Assembly: GCA_016786465.1 (NCBI GenBank)
Contig: JAEUWC010000014.1
Coordinates: forward strand, 1 to 64,000
Direction of reading: 5' to 3'
Source of the DNA: Bdellovibrionales bacterium
Lineage (GTDB): Bacteria; Bdellovibrionota; UBA1018
DNA length: 64,000 bases
Numbering within the stretch: the stretch's first letter is position 1; every line of letters begins with the position of its first letter. The notes below the pieces were generated by a model. The model worked only from the letters and a program-made list of their open reading frames with translations, searched no databases and was not told where the DNA came from. Made by a program: the position numbers and the translations under genes. Shown here piece by piece: positions 1 through 7,858 of this stretch.

Positions 1-1
1 T

Positions 2-823
2 TCCGATCTCCAGCGGGGAGGGGTCGGCGCGGTCTTCCGGATCATCCCGACCCAGATTCCCGACTTCGAAAAACTTCGACTTCCCGAAGTTCTGAAAAAG
101 ATTTGTAAGCGCCCCAGCGGTTTGATTTTGGTTACCGGTCCTACGGGTTCCGGTAAGTCGACCAGTTTGGCTGCGATGCTTGATATTATTAATAAGGATG
201 AATTCGGTCACATCATCACGATCGAAGATCCGATCGAATTCGTTCACCCTCACAAAAATTGCATCGTGAATCAAAGGGAAGTCGGGTCGGACACCAAGTC
301 CTTCGGCGCCGCTTTGAAGCGGGCTCTTCGTCAGGACCCGGACTACATTCTGGTGGGGGAATTGCGAGACGTCGAAACCATTGAAATGGCGCTGACCATG
401 GCGGAAACAGGTCACTTGACGTTCGGTACACTTCACACCAACAGTGCGGTCGCTTCCATTAACCGGGTGGTGAACGTCTTTCCACCGCACCAACAGACGC
501 AGATTCGGCAGCTTCTTGCTTCCACACTTCAAATGGTTTTGGCGCAGCAGCTGATTCCAAAGGTTGATGGGACCGGTCGCGTAGCTGCGCATGAAGTTTT
601 CATTCCCAACATGGCTATTCGAAATCTGATTCGTGAAGACAAACTTCACCAAGTGTATTCGATGATGCAGGCGGGGCAAGGTGAATCCGGAATGCAGACG
701 ATGAACCAGTCCCTGATGAATCACGTCAAGTCAGGCGCCATTTCAAAAGAAGCGGCACTGGAATACAGCACGGTTCCCGAAGAAATGGCCAAGTTCTTGG
801 GTGTTACGTTGAAGCAGACTTAA
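2..823 (+). CDS. pilT: Type IV pilus retraction ATPase PilT (5' end cut off)
   Basis: Cytoplasmic hexameric ATPase that powers pilus retraction and twitching motility. The frame is open from base 2, so the gene begins before the window; 273 residues are visible and the N-terminal PAS-like part is missing. Visible motifs are the Walker A GPTGSGKST, the Asp box/Walker B segment ending ILVGELRD, and the His box TGHLTFGTLHTNSA. The PilT signature AIRNLIRE lies near the C-terminus and separates it from PilB-type extension ATPases. It is followed 24 nt later by pilC, so the genes are probably co-transcribed, and pilB is expected just upstream by analogy with Myxococcus. An internal TTG at base 122 is not a credible start because conserved PilT sequence continues upstream of it. 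Confidence 0.96.
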   Translation, partial: SDLQRGGVGAVFRIIPTQIPDFEKLRLPEVLKKICKRPSGLILVTGPTGSGKSTSLAAMLDIINKDEFGHIITIEDPIEFVHPHKNCIVNQREVGSDTKSFGAALKRALRQDPDYILVGELRDVETIEMALTMAETGHLTFGTLHTNSAVASINRVVNVFPPHQQTQIRQLLASTLQMVLAQQLIPKVDGTGRVAAHEVFIPNMAIRNLIREDKLHQVYSMMQAGQGESGMQTMNQSLMNHVKSGAISKEAALEYSTVPEEMAKFLGVTLKQT

Positions 824-847
824 GGCAAAGCCTACTTAAGGTAAAAA

Positions 848-2074
848 ATGTCAGAATTTACGTATAGCGGAGTCGATAAAACCGGAAAATTGGTAAAGGG
901 CAAGCTGGAAGCCGGTAGTGACGGCGAAGCCAGAATGCAGCTGCGCAATCAGGGAATTCGACCCAAGTTACTTCGCGACGAATCCAAGCCCCAGGGGCTG
1001 TCACTGAGCAAGCTTTTCGGCGGCGACGGGCAAGTCACGGCACCACTTGAAGTCGTTTTGACCTTTTCTCGACAACTTCAAGTGATGTTGGGCGCGGGTG
1101 TGCCGATCGTTCAGGCGATGGATATTCTTCAAGAACAGCAGCCCCATGAAGGAATGAAGACCGTGATCAAAACGGTCATGGAAAAGGTCCAAGGGGGCGC
1201 CTTTCTTTGGGAATCCATGGCGGCATTTCCCAAGGTTTTCCCCAAGCTTTACATTTCCTTGATCCGCGCCGGCGAATCATCAGGTGCGTTGGATCAGATG
1301 TTGAAGCGAATCTGCCGTTACCTTGAAGATACCGATCGTCTGCGCAAACTTTTGAAAAGTGCGTCGATGTACCCGATCATCGTTATTTCCATTGGTGTGG
1401 GTGTTGTCGCCTTGATGATGATTTTCGTGATTCCAAAGTTCGAAGAACTTCTTAAAAACAGCGGTCAGGCGTTACCAGCGCCGACACAGTTTGTGATCGA
1501 TATTTCGCACTTCCTGGTCGACAACCTTTTGTACATCATCGCAGGGTGCGTGATCACCTTTTTTGCGCTGAAAAAGTTTATCGGAAGCCCAGAAGGTCGC
1601 GCCTTCATGCACCGAGCCGCATTTAAGCTGCCGTTGTTTGGATTGATTGCACAAAAGGGGGGAACGGCCCGGTTTACCCGTACGATGGGAACGCTTCTAG
1701 CTTCGGGCGTGAACTTACTGGACGCAATCGATATTTGTAAAAACACAATCGACAACGTCGTTTTGGAAGAAGCGGTCGCAACGATTCGAACGGATGTCGA
1801 AGGCGGAAAAACTTTGGGCCAGGTGGTCAGCAAACTGAGCGTCTTTCCTAGAATGGCTGTTCAAATGATTTCGGTGGGCGAAAGCACCGGCGCCCTGGAT
1901 CGAATGCTTGAAAAGGTCGCCGATTTTTACGAAGCAGAAGTTGAAGTTCTGGTGGGCGGAATGACAAAGCTGATTGAACCTTTCGTCCTAGTTTTCTTAG
2001 GTGGGGCAGTCGGGGGCTTGATGATCGCCATGTACATGCCGATCTTCCAAATGGCTGGAGGAAACGGACCATGA
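848..2074 (+). CDS. pilC: Type IV pilus inner-membrane platform protein PilC
   Basis: Polytopic inner-membrane protein of the GspF/PilC family, which couples the PilB/PilT motors to the growing pilus. At 408 residues it has the usual family length. Two repeated T2SSF domains are visible, roughly residues 70-195 and 275-397. Each begins with a segment like TFSRQLQVMLGAGVPI / RFTRTMGTLLASGVNL and contains the SLIRAGESSGALDQML / MISVGESTGALDRML repeat, and each is followed by hydrophobic helices. The N-terminus (FTYSGVDKTGKLVKGKLEA) is the typical PilC opening. The ATG at 848 follows a short gap after pilT. The stop overlaps the next gene's ATG by 4 nt (ATGA), which suggests coupled translation with the sigma-54 activator. 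Confidence 0.96.
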   Translation: MSEFTYSGVDKTGKLVKGKLEAGSDGEARMQLRNQGIRPKLLRDESKPQGLSLSKLFGGDGQVTAPLEVVLTFSRQLQVMLGAGVPIVQAMDILQEQQPHEGMKTVIKTVMEKVQGGAFLWESMAAFPKVFPKLYISLIRAGESSGALDQMLKRICRYLEDTDRLRKLLKSASMYPIIVISIGVGVVALMMIFVIPKFEELLKNSGQALPAPTQFVIDISHFLVDNLLYIIAGCVITFFALKKFIGSPEGRAFMHRAAFKLPLFGLIAQKGGTARFTRTMGTLLASGVNLLDAIDICKNTIDNVVLEEAVATIRTDVEGGKTLGQVVSKLSVFPRMAVQMISVGESTGALDRMLEKVADFYEAEVEVLVGGMTKLIEPFVLVFLGGAVGGLMIAMYMPIFQMAGGNGP

Positions 2075-3156
2075 GTAGAACGATCTTAGGTGAGTCACCG
2101 AAAGTCAAAGCGCTTCTGGAAATGATTCGAAAGGTTTCCGGCGCAAAAACGAACGTTTTAGTGATCGGAGAAAGCGGTACCGGAAAAGAATTGGTCGCCC
2201 GCATGATCCACGAATCCGGTGCACTAAAAGGTAAACCCTTTGTTCCAGTGAACTGCGGCGCCATTCCGGAAACCCTGATTGAAAGCGAGCTTTTCGGCCA
2301 TAAGAAAGGCAGCTTCACCGGTGCTGTGGGCGACAAGATCGGACTTTTTGAAGTAGCAGATACCGGGACTTTGTTTCTAGACGAAGTCGGAGAACTTCCG
2401 TTGTCCATGCAGGTGAAGTTGCTTCGAGCCATTCAAGAAAAGACCATTCGAAAAGTCGGTGGGACCCAAGACCAAAAGATCGACGTTCGCATTATTGCAG
2501 CTACGAATCGTGACCTGGAAGCGGCGGTGGCTAAGGGAACTTTTCGCGAAGATCTTTATTATCGCTTGAACGTGATTCTGATTCAAACCCCTGCGCTTCG
2601 GGAAAGACAGGGGGACATTCGAATTCTTGCGGAAGCATTCTTAAAGAAGTTCGCCGAACGTTCAGGAAAAACCCTGACTCGTTTCGAACCTGAAGCAATG
2701 TCTGCGCTGGAACATTTTTCTTGGCCAGGAAACATCCGAGAACTTGAAAACATTGTCGAACGGGCCGCGACCCTTGAAACTTCCGAGCAAATTACCTGCG
2801 ATAGTCTGCCGCCGGAACTTGTCGCTGCAGTGGCAAATGCCGTTCCCCACAAGGCGAAAAACAAGGCACCCATGCCAGGTTACGGAATCGCTCCCAGCGG
2901 CGGTTCGGGACCGATTTCAGGGACCATTCAAATTCCGGCACCTGACTTTGGCCAGGGGCCCATTGACCTAGACCGGATCCTGGGCGACGTGGAACGCGAA
3001 TTCTTAGTTCGTGCATTGGACCACACAGGTGGGGTTCGCAAGAAGGCCGCCGAAGTGCTGGGGATCACTTTTCGAAGCATTCGATACCGTCTGAAAAAAC
3101 TAGGGGTAACGGGTGGGGATTCCGAAGGCGTCGATGCTTCAGATGAATCGGAATAG
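2071..3156 (+). CDS. Sigma-54-dependent activator without a receiver domain (PilR-like)
   Basis: Enhancer-binding AAA+ ATPase that opens sigma-54 promoters. The 361-residue protein starts directly at the central domain. It has Walker A GESGTGKE near residue 33, the sigma-54 contact loop as GSFTGA (residues 80-85, Ser in place of the usual Ala) and Walker B TLFLDEVGEL. A Fis-type helix-turn-helix sits at the C-terminus (VRKKAAEVLGITFRSIRYRL). A flexible Ala/Pro/Gly linker joins the two. No receiver or sensor domain is present, unlike Myxococcus PilR, and no pilS-like kinase adjoins it. Its ATG overlaps the pilC stop. It lies about 5.8 kb from the first pilin gene, which has a candidate sigma-54 promoter, so pilin regulation is a reasonable but unproven role. 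Confidence 0.9.
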   Translation: MSRTILGESPKVKALLEMIRKVSGAKTNVLVIGESGTGKELVARMIHESGALKGKPFVPVNCGAIPETLIESELFGHKKGSFTGAVGDKIGLFEVADTGTLFLDEVGELPLSMQVKLLRAIQEKTIRKVGGTQDQKIDVRIIAATNRDLEAAVAKGTFREDLYYRLNVILIQTPALRERQGDIRILAEAFLKKFAERSGKTLTRFEPEAMSALEHFSWPGNIRELENIVERAATLETSEQITCDSLPPELVAAVANAVPHKAKNKAPMPGYGIAPSGGSGPISGTIQIPAPDFGQGPIDLDRILGDVEREFLVRALDHTGGVRKKAAEVLGITFRSIRYRLKKLGVTGGDSEGVDASDESE

Positions 3157-3256
3157 ACTTAAGTAATTGATATTTAAAGGAAAAACATAAGTTGACCAGA
3201 ATAGTCTAATAATGAGACCATTCTAAGTAGGGCGGATGTCCGCGTCTGGGGGAATT

Positions 3257-4243
3257 ATGAAGGCTTTTATTCTTGCGAGTGTAACTTTGCTGGTTTCGCA
3301 ACAGGCTTACGCTCAGCTTTTCAGCGGGTGTGGCGGCTGGGATGATTGCAACTGCCATATGAACACCAAGGTTCAGACTTCGACGGGGTCGACAGTCGAC
3401 GGCGTTCGCCTACAAGGCACCAGAGACGGGTCGGTTCAACCGAACTGTGACCGAGGTTACTGTGCACGCAAGTGCGCGGGCGGAGCTTTCAAAGATTGGT
3501 ACGCTAAGATGGATGTGTTTCGCAACCAAGCCTGCCAAGCCAACAACATCATGGACCTGAAAGTCGTTGTGACTTTTGATGCGACTTACGACAGCGGCCC
3601 ATGGAAAACTGAAACCATTGATTGCAAACAAAAGTTTGTCGACATGTTCAAGACCACGCCTCCAACGGTTCGTGCGACCACTTTGAATGGTGCGACGGCG
3701 ACCGCTTCGGTGGGGACTTCTTTCTCGGGTGGCGGAACGTTTGGAGCCTACATGCAGCGCACTTTGACGGGTGCCGCAGGTGGATCACTTTCGACCGCGC
3801 AACGTTGCCCAGCTTCGACCCGACTGGTTCGTCTGGCCGATGGAAGCTTCCGCTGTGATACCAGCGGTGGAAACGGAATCGCAGCAAACCGCGGTTCACG
3901 TGCGGCTACGAGCGGATCGGCTCCTCAGCAGCAGATCGTAAACAATACTCCTGTGTATTCAGATCCAACTCCGACCCAGACGCAGACACCTACGTGCAAT
4001 TATGTCTGCTCGGGTGGAACCCAGCTTCAGCATGAAGTCAGTATTGGCTGCAAATCCAATTCACTATTGGCTTTGATCTTTTCGGCTGTGGGTCCTTCGG
4101 AAGCGCAAGCTCTGTATCCTGAATCAACTCAGCAGACTTGCTCGTGGCAGTGCCCTGCTGGAGCCACGCCTCCAGGTGGATACGTTCCGACTCCGTCGTA
4201 TGATTCGGGCGCTCCAAGAATGCCCCAGGAATACATTCAGTAA
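3257..4243 (+). CDS. Secreted Cys-rich protein of unknown function
   Basis: I do not recognise a family. The start is set at the ATG at 3257 because it has a good ribosome site (GGGGGA about 5 nt upstream) and gives a clean signal peptide, MKAFILASVTLLVSQQAYAQ. An in-frame ATG at 3236 would only add seven poor residues. The 328-residue product has about a dozen and a half cysteines in pairs such as CGGWDDCNCH, CDRGYCARKC and CNYVCSG, implying a disulfide-stabilised exported protein. A Thr/Pro/Gln-rich stretch around residues 235-250 looks like a linker. It is the first of four same-strand secreted-protein genes wedged between the pilus regulator and the pilins, so a pilus-associated surface role is possible but is inference only. 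Confidence 0.8.
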   Translation: MKAFILASVTLLVSQQAYAQLFSGCGGWDDCNCHMNTKVQTSTGSTVDGVRLQGTRDGSVQPNCDRGYCARKCAGGAFKDWYAKMDVFRNQACQANNIMDLKVVVTFDATYDSGPWKTETIDCKQKFVDMFKTTPPTVRATTLNGATATASVGTSFSGGGTFGAYMQRTLTGAAGGSLSTAQRCPASTRLVRLADGSFRCDTSGGNGIAANRGSRAATSGSAPQQQIVNNTPVYSDPTPTQTQTPTCNYVCSGGTQLQHEVSIGCKSNSLLALIFSAVGPSEAQALYPESTQQTCSWQCPAGATPPGGYVPTPSYDSGAPRMPQEYIQ

Positions 4244-4270
4244 TTCTGGTGCTTCAGATGAAATCAAGTC

Positions 4271-4303
4271 CGTGGGGAAATTTGCTAGTCAAGTTTCCCC
4301 ACG
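4271..4303. repeat. Perfect 10-bp inverted repeat (hairpin) in intergenic gap
   Basis: CGTGGGGAAA at 4271-4280 pairs exactly with TTTCCCCACG at 4294-4303. Pairing can continue inward by three more pairs including one G-T, leaving a 7-nt loop. No T-run follows on either strand, so a simple intrinsic terminator is not supported. It may be an operator, an mRNA-stability hairpin or a weak terminator between two secreted-protein genes. Confidence 0.6.
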
Positions 4304-4332
4304 TTACTATTAGGGGATAAGGGGTTGTTCGA

Positions 4333-4836
4333 ATGAATTCCAAGCTTTTGACTTGGACCGCGTTTATGGTTCTTCTGGCAGGTACCGCGATTCGGGCGGA
4401 CGATACGGCCGAAGCCGTCAAGCGATGGTCGGGCAGTAAGAAAGAATCCGAAAGCATCGATCTGAAGAACGGGTCTGAAATCACGAAAGGCGTCACCGGC
4501 GAAATCAAGCCGGTCGTCAAGGGAAAGCGCGAACCTCGCCGCTACCTGAACAAAGGTGAAACAGAAAATCGCGCCCTTTGCCTTGAGCAAAGGGCCCAAT
4601 GCCTTTGCCCCGAAGGTCAGTACTTAACGAATCTGCCTAATTTGGATCTGGATCAGAATGGCGGCAGTGCAAGCAAAGTGGTGATCACCGGAAAACAAGT
4701 CAGCACTTTCGTTGCTCAACCGAAGAAAAAGTTGATTGCGAAAATGGGGTGTGTACCGACTTGCGCGACAGGAAGTCGCCTGAAGTTTAGGGCCACGGGG
4801 AAGAATCGGATCGAGGCCGAGTGTCAGGCGATATAA
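4333..4836 (+). CDS. Small secreted protein of unknown function
   Basis: A 167-residue protein with a signal peptide (MNSKLLTWTAFMVLLAGTAIRA, cleavage probably after A/D around 23). The mature part is basic and holds six cysteines in two groups: ALCLEQRAQCLCPEG near residue 85 and MGCVPTCATGSR near residue 138, plus a final Cys close to the end. This pattern suggests a small disulfide-bonded periplasmic or extracellular protein. No known motif is apparent. It lies between two other secreted-protein genes on the same strand, 89 nt after the first (with an intervening hairpin) and 18 nt before the next. GGGG runs upstream of the ATG could act as a ribosome site. Confidence 0.75.
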   Translation: MNSKLLTWTAFMVLLAGTAIRADDTAEAVKRWSGSKKESESIDLKNGSEITKGVTGEIKPVVKGKREPRRYLNKGETENRALCLEQRAQCLCPEGQYLTNLPNLDLDQNGGSASKVVITGKQVSTFVAQPKKKLIAKMGCVPTCATGSRLKFRATGKNRIEAECQAI

Positions 4837-4854
4837 TCGAGAATCGGGGGAAAT

Positions 4855-5916
4855 ATGGCGGGGATTAAGAAATTTCTGATTTTCGGTTTAGGAGCAATCA
4901 GTTCCTTTCCTGCGTTTGCGGCAACCCGCACCGTTCAGTTTGCGGGCCTGGCATCGGTCGAAGCCAACTTCACGGTCATTCAGGAACTGAACACTCAGGC
5001 CGTTTGCACCGTAATTATCGTGAACACCGGACAAACTGCACAGATCGTGGACGGAATTGAATTCATCAATTCGCCTTCAGCTTTGGGTTCTTCATTTACT
5101 GCGGCTGTCGGGTGCGGAAACGGAGCCGCGGGACAAACGATTGCGGCTGGGCAAACTTGCGCCGCGACCTACCGACCCTCGACCTATATTCAAGATCTTC
5201 GCCAAGGAGTTTGCGCAGGAAGAATCACGGTGCGTGACGCCAACGACAATTCGCCTGGGTCCGTAACAGCGACCGGATCCATAGGTGTAATGTTGGAATC
5301 GCAGGTGATGGGTGGAACTTTGGCTGGCGCACTTTATTCAAGTGGTCAGATTGTCCAGGCCTCGGGTGCGGCAACCACAGGTTCGATGAACCTGTATTGT
5401 ACTGACGCCTGCCAACGTCAGCTGGCAAACTCTCGAACATGCGCATCCCTTTGCGGTGTAACCAGCACGCAGACGCCTTATGGAATGTTCGTGCCCAGAA
5501 ATATCGATGGGATTTTGGAAGAAGAAGACGCCGTTAACCCCAACGGATCAGCGCCGATTTCATTTCCGACCACCGGCCAGCAGAACGGTGGCTACCCAAA
5601 AATGATTCATACGAAAACCCCGACTTTGTTTGCGGGTGGAGCAATCTTTGAATTGAATATTGGATCCATGCACGCCGTCTGTAACGGAACGCCGGGATAC
5701 TTGGGTTCGGACTTGGCACCATCAGCTGGCGAACCTCATTTTGGTCACGGGCAGTATGGCGGTGGCGAGCAAGTCGACCTCCCGTTATTGACCGGAGACG
5801 GCCAAGGCAAGAAAGGTGAAGTTCTGTACTGCAGCCACCGGCACGGGGTTCCTGATTTGATTTCACGTGTGGGTTCGACGACTCCGGTCGTGATAAACGG
5901 TGGGATGCCATTTTGA
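4855..5916 (+). CDS. Secreted protein with Ig-like (choice-of-anchor-D-like) N-terminal half
   Basis: A 353-residue exported protein: signal peptide MAGIKKFLIFGLGAISSFPAFA, then a beta-rich region. Residues about 25-150 resemble choice-of-anchor D / ASPM-type Ig-like domains (FTVIQ...VCTVIIVNTGQTAQIVDGIEF, GQTIAAGQTCAATYRPS). The C-terminal half has paired cysteines (CTDACQRQ, CASLCG) and a Gly-rich segment (GHGQYGGGEQVDLPLL) of no known type. The ribosome site GGGGGAAAT precedes the ATG. Its stop overlaps the TTG start of the following lipoprotein gene (TTGA), so the two are probably made together. The domain call is by eye and only moderately certain; the exported nature is clear. Confidence 0.75.
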   Translation: MAGIKKFLIFGLGAISSFPAFAATRTVQFAGLASVEANFTVIQELNTQAVCTVIIVNTGQTAQIVDGIEFINSPSALGSSFTAAVGCGNGAAGQTIAAGQTCAATYRPSTYIQDLRQGVCAGRITVRDANDNSPGSVTATGSIGVMLESQVMGGTLAGALYSSGQIVQASGAATTGSMNLYCTDACQRQLANSRTCASLCGVTSTQTPYGMFVPRNIDGILEEEDAVNPNGSAPISFPTTGQQNGGYPKMIHTKTPTLFAGGAIFELNIGSMHAVCNGTPGYLGSDLAPSAGEPHFGHGQYGGGEQVDLPLLTGDGQGKKGEVLYCSHRHGVPDLISRVGSTTPVVINGGMPF

Positions 5917-6593
5917 ATCGGGCAGCCCGGAATTGGATCCTTGCTTTTGGGTTGACCTTTGTCATTGCGCTGGGCGCTTGTTCAGGACCAAAGAAGGTCC
6001 CCGAGCGTTCGGGTAAGAAAAATAGAAACATCGAAACGATTCCTTTAAGTCAGGGGCAAGCGCAGTGCCAATCGCCTTTGGACCTTAATGCGGCCAAGAT
6101 CGCAAAAAAGGTAAAGCCTGAAAGTAAATCCGAAGCGGTCGTGCTTTTTGAATGGATCTTTCCCGATTCGCCTGAAGAGCGCGAACAGTTGAATCAAACC
6201 GCAATTCTTGCGCTTCGGGTTTATCAGGCGGACGCCGCTGAATTGAAACGGGTCTATTTGCTTCGAAAAGGAAGAAAAGCCCTTGGGGTATTGCCTTTGA
6301 TTTTTCCAAAAACGCCGGTCTATGAACTGACTTCGAATCTGACTGACGCTTCAAAAAGTTTGCTGGGGAATTTTCGAACGGATGCATTTTTGTTTGTTCC
6401 GGCCAACGAACTGATTCAGAAGGAACCGAAAGGCGAAGTTTTTGTAGAAATGACCGACCAGAAGAAACCTTTGAAGGTCACGACGCTTCCGGTGCCCACC
6501 TTGAAAGGCAATATCTTTGCAGCAGATCCTACAAAAATTCCAGATCCGGCATGGGTCGTTCCTCGCGTCCTGTCGCGATATTGCTATCAATAG
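5913..6593 (+). CDS. Putative lipoprotein of unknown function
   Basis: A 226-residue protein with a lipoprotein signal: a hydrophobic stretch ending IALGAC at about residue 23, so Cys is the likely acylated residue. The mature protein is basic, of mixed alpha/beta character and has few cysteines; no family is recognised. The start is a TTG at 5913 overlapping the upstream stop (TTGA), a pattern repeated at pilD in this window, which supports it. The last bases overlap tail-to-tail by 7 nt with the minus-strand gene that follows. As the last gene of the secreted-protein group it may anchor or assist the other three at the outer membrane; this is speculation from context. Confidence 0.7.
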   Translation: MNRAARNWILAFGLTFVIALGACSGPKKVPERSGKKNRNIETIPLSQGQAQCQSPLDLNAAKIAKKVKPESKSEAVVLFEWIFPDSPEEREQLNQTAILALRVYQADAAELKRVYLLRKGRKALGVLPLIFPKTPVYELTSNLTDASKSLLGNFRTDAFLFVPANELIQKEPKGEVFVEMTDQKKPLKVTTLPVPTLKGNIFAADPTKIPDPAWVVPRVLSRYCYQ

Positions 6594-7858
6594 GGATAGG
6601 GCATCAGCCAGTTGACGTAAAAATCGCTGGCCTTCACCTGGGTCAGATCGACTTCGGGGTTAACGTAGGTCTTGTCTCCGTTTGAATTCAGGTTCAGTCC
6701 CGAAATCGCAAAGACCTTTACCCCTGCGATTCCTTTTTCAGCGTATCGATCGCGAATAAAATGGGCGTACTGAAGAATGATTTCCGGGTTGGTGCAGACT
6801 TCGCGAAGCGCCAGTCCCCTGAATCTTTCGCGGGGTTGTTCAAGCCACTGCTGTCCGGTCTTTGGGTCAACGATGGAAAACGCCAGACGACCTTCGACTG
6901 ATCGAAGCATCATTCGCCAAGAAAAAGCGTGACCATCTTGAGTCCAAAGCGCGACGCCCGGGTAAAAGTAACCGCGAAGCGGAAAAAGAATCTGGAAAGC
7001 GAAGAATACCCAGATGACTTTTCCGGGCCCTTTCACATTAGCGCCCAAAGTATGAAAATGTTTTTTCCAAAGCCCCTTCATCCAGCCCGGACACCAATCG
7101 GGATCAAAGAAAAGGGTCATGGCGGCGATCATCAAAAATGGAAAAATTCCGATATCAAAGTACAGAGCGTTGAAACTGTGAAACGCGACCCCCACAATGA
7201 ATGCGGGCGCACGGTACTTTTTGGTCCAAAGTGCAGGGATTAGGAAAAAATCGATCAAGATTCCAGAAAATGAAAAAAGAATCGCCACGAACTTTTCGGC
7301 AAAAAGCCAGCCAATCAACGGAAGGTCATCGCGATCAGAAAGCCAGCTGTACATCGGTTCGGAACGAAAGACCCAATCCGGATTCAGCTTTGCGACGGCA
7401 GCATAAAAATAAACGATCCCCAAAAGCAGTTTGAAAACCTGAAGCCATCCTTCTTGGATTTTGGAACCGACTTTGGGCATCAGCGCGAAAAGAATCAGAA
7501 TCAGCCAAAGCAAGTACATGTGGTTCAGGTAAAGGACCTTGTCTAAAAAGATGATGTATCCAAATAAAGCGACCAGAACCCAAGTCGAAATCCGATAGAA
7601 TTTTTGCATCGCAACTGCTGCGGCTGAAAGTGCGATCAAGATAAAGACGGCATTCATGCCTCCTAGTGAAAGGGGTTTTAACCAGGACAGGTACGGAAAC
7701 AGAATCGCAGGATCGATATAAAGTGTCTTGATGAAGTCATGGTAAAAGTGGGTCAGCACTTCATAAACCACAAGCAAGCACGTCCAAACCCGGAAGAAAT
7801 GAAAAGAATCCGAAGGGACCTGCTTTTCTGAAAATCGTAGCGAAGTCAGTTGAATCAT
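6587..7858 (-). CDS. Vitamin-K-dependent gamma-carboxylase-like (HTTM) membrane protein
   Basis: Polytopic membrane protein of 423 residues resembling the GGCX/HTTM family, whose animal member carboxylates glutamate in a vitamin K hydroquinone- and O2-dependent reaction. Family landmarks are in order: YLNHMYLL (residues 110-117), YFYAAVAKLNPDW (150-162, with Lys157 aligning to the catalytic Lys218 of human GGCX), HSFNALYFDIGIF (His227, Asn230), and the soluble-domain motif FSWRMML. At least six hydrophobic segments precede a roughly 130-residue C-terminal domain. Its ATG overlaps the stop of the upstream minus-strand gene, indicating a two-gene operon. Bacterial members have no established substrate, so enzymatic activity is inference from conserved residues. 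Confidence 0.8.
   Translation of the reverse strand: MIQLTSLRFSEKQVPSDSFHFFRVWTCLLVVYEVLTHFYHDFIKTLYIDPAILFPYLSWLKPLSLGGMNAVFILIALSAAAVAMQKFYRISTWVLVALFGYIIFLDKVLYLNHMYLLWLILILFALMPKVGSKIQEGWLQVFKLLLGIVYFYAAVAKLNPDWVFRSEPMYSWLSDRDDLPLIGWLFAEKFVAILFSFSGILIDFFLIPALWTKKYRAPAFIVGVAFHSFNALYFDIGIFPFLMIAAMTLFFDPDWCPGWMKGLWKKHFHTLGANVKGPGKVIWVFFAFQILFPLRGYFYPGVALWTQDGHAFSWRMMLRSVEGRLAFSIVDPKTGQQWLEQPRERFRGLALREVCTNPEIILQYAHFIRDRYAEKGIAGVKVFAISGLNLNSNGDKTYVNPEVDLTQVKASDFYVNWLMPYPY

Noticed and set aside
3192-3226. Sigma-70 promoter before the first secreted Cys-rich gene
   Set aside because: A TTGACC is present but no -10-like box lies 15-19 nt after it; only boxes at wrong spacing were found.
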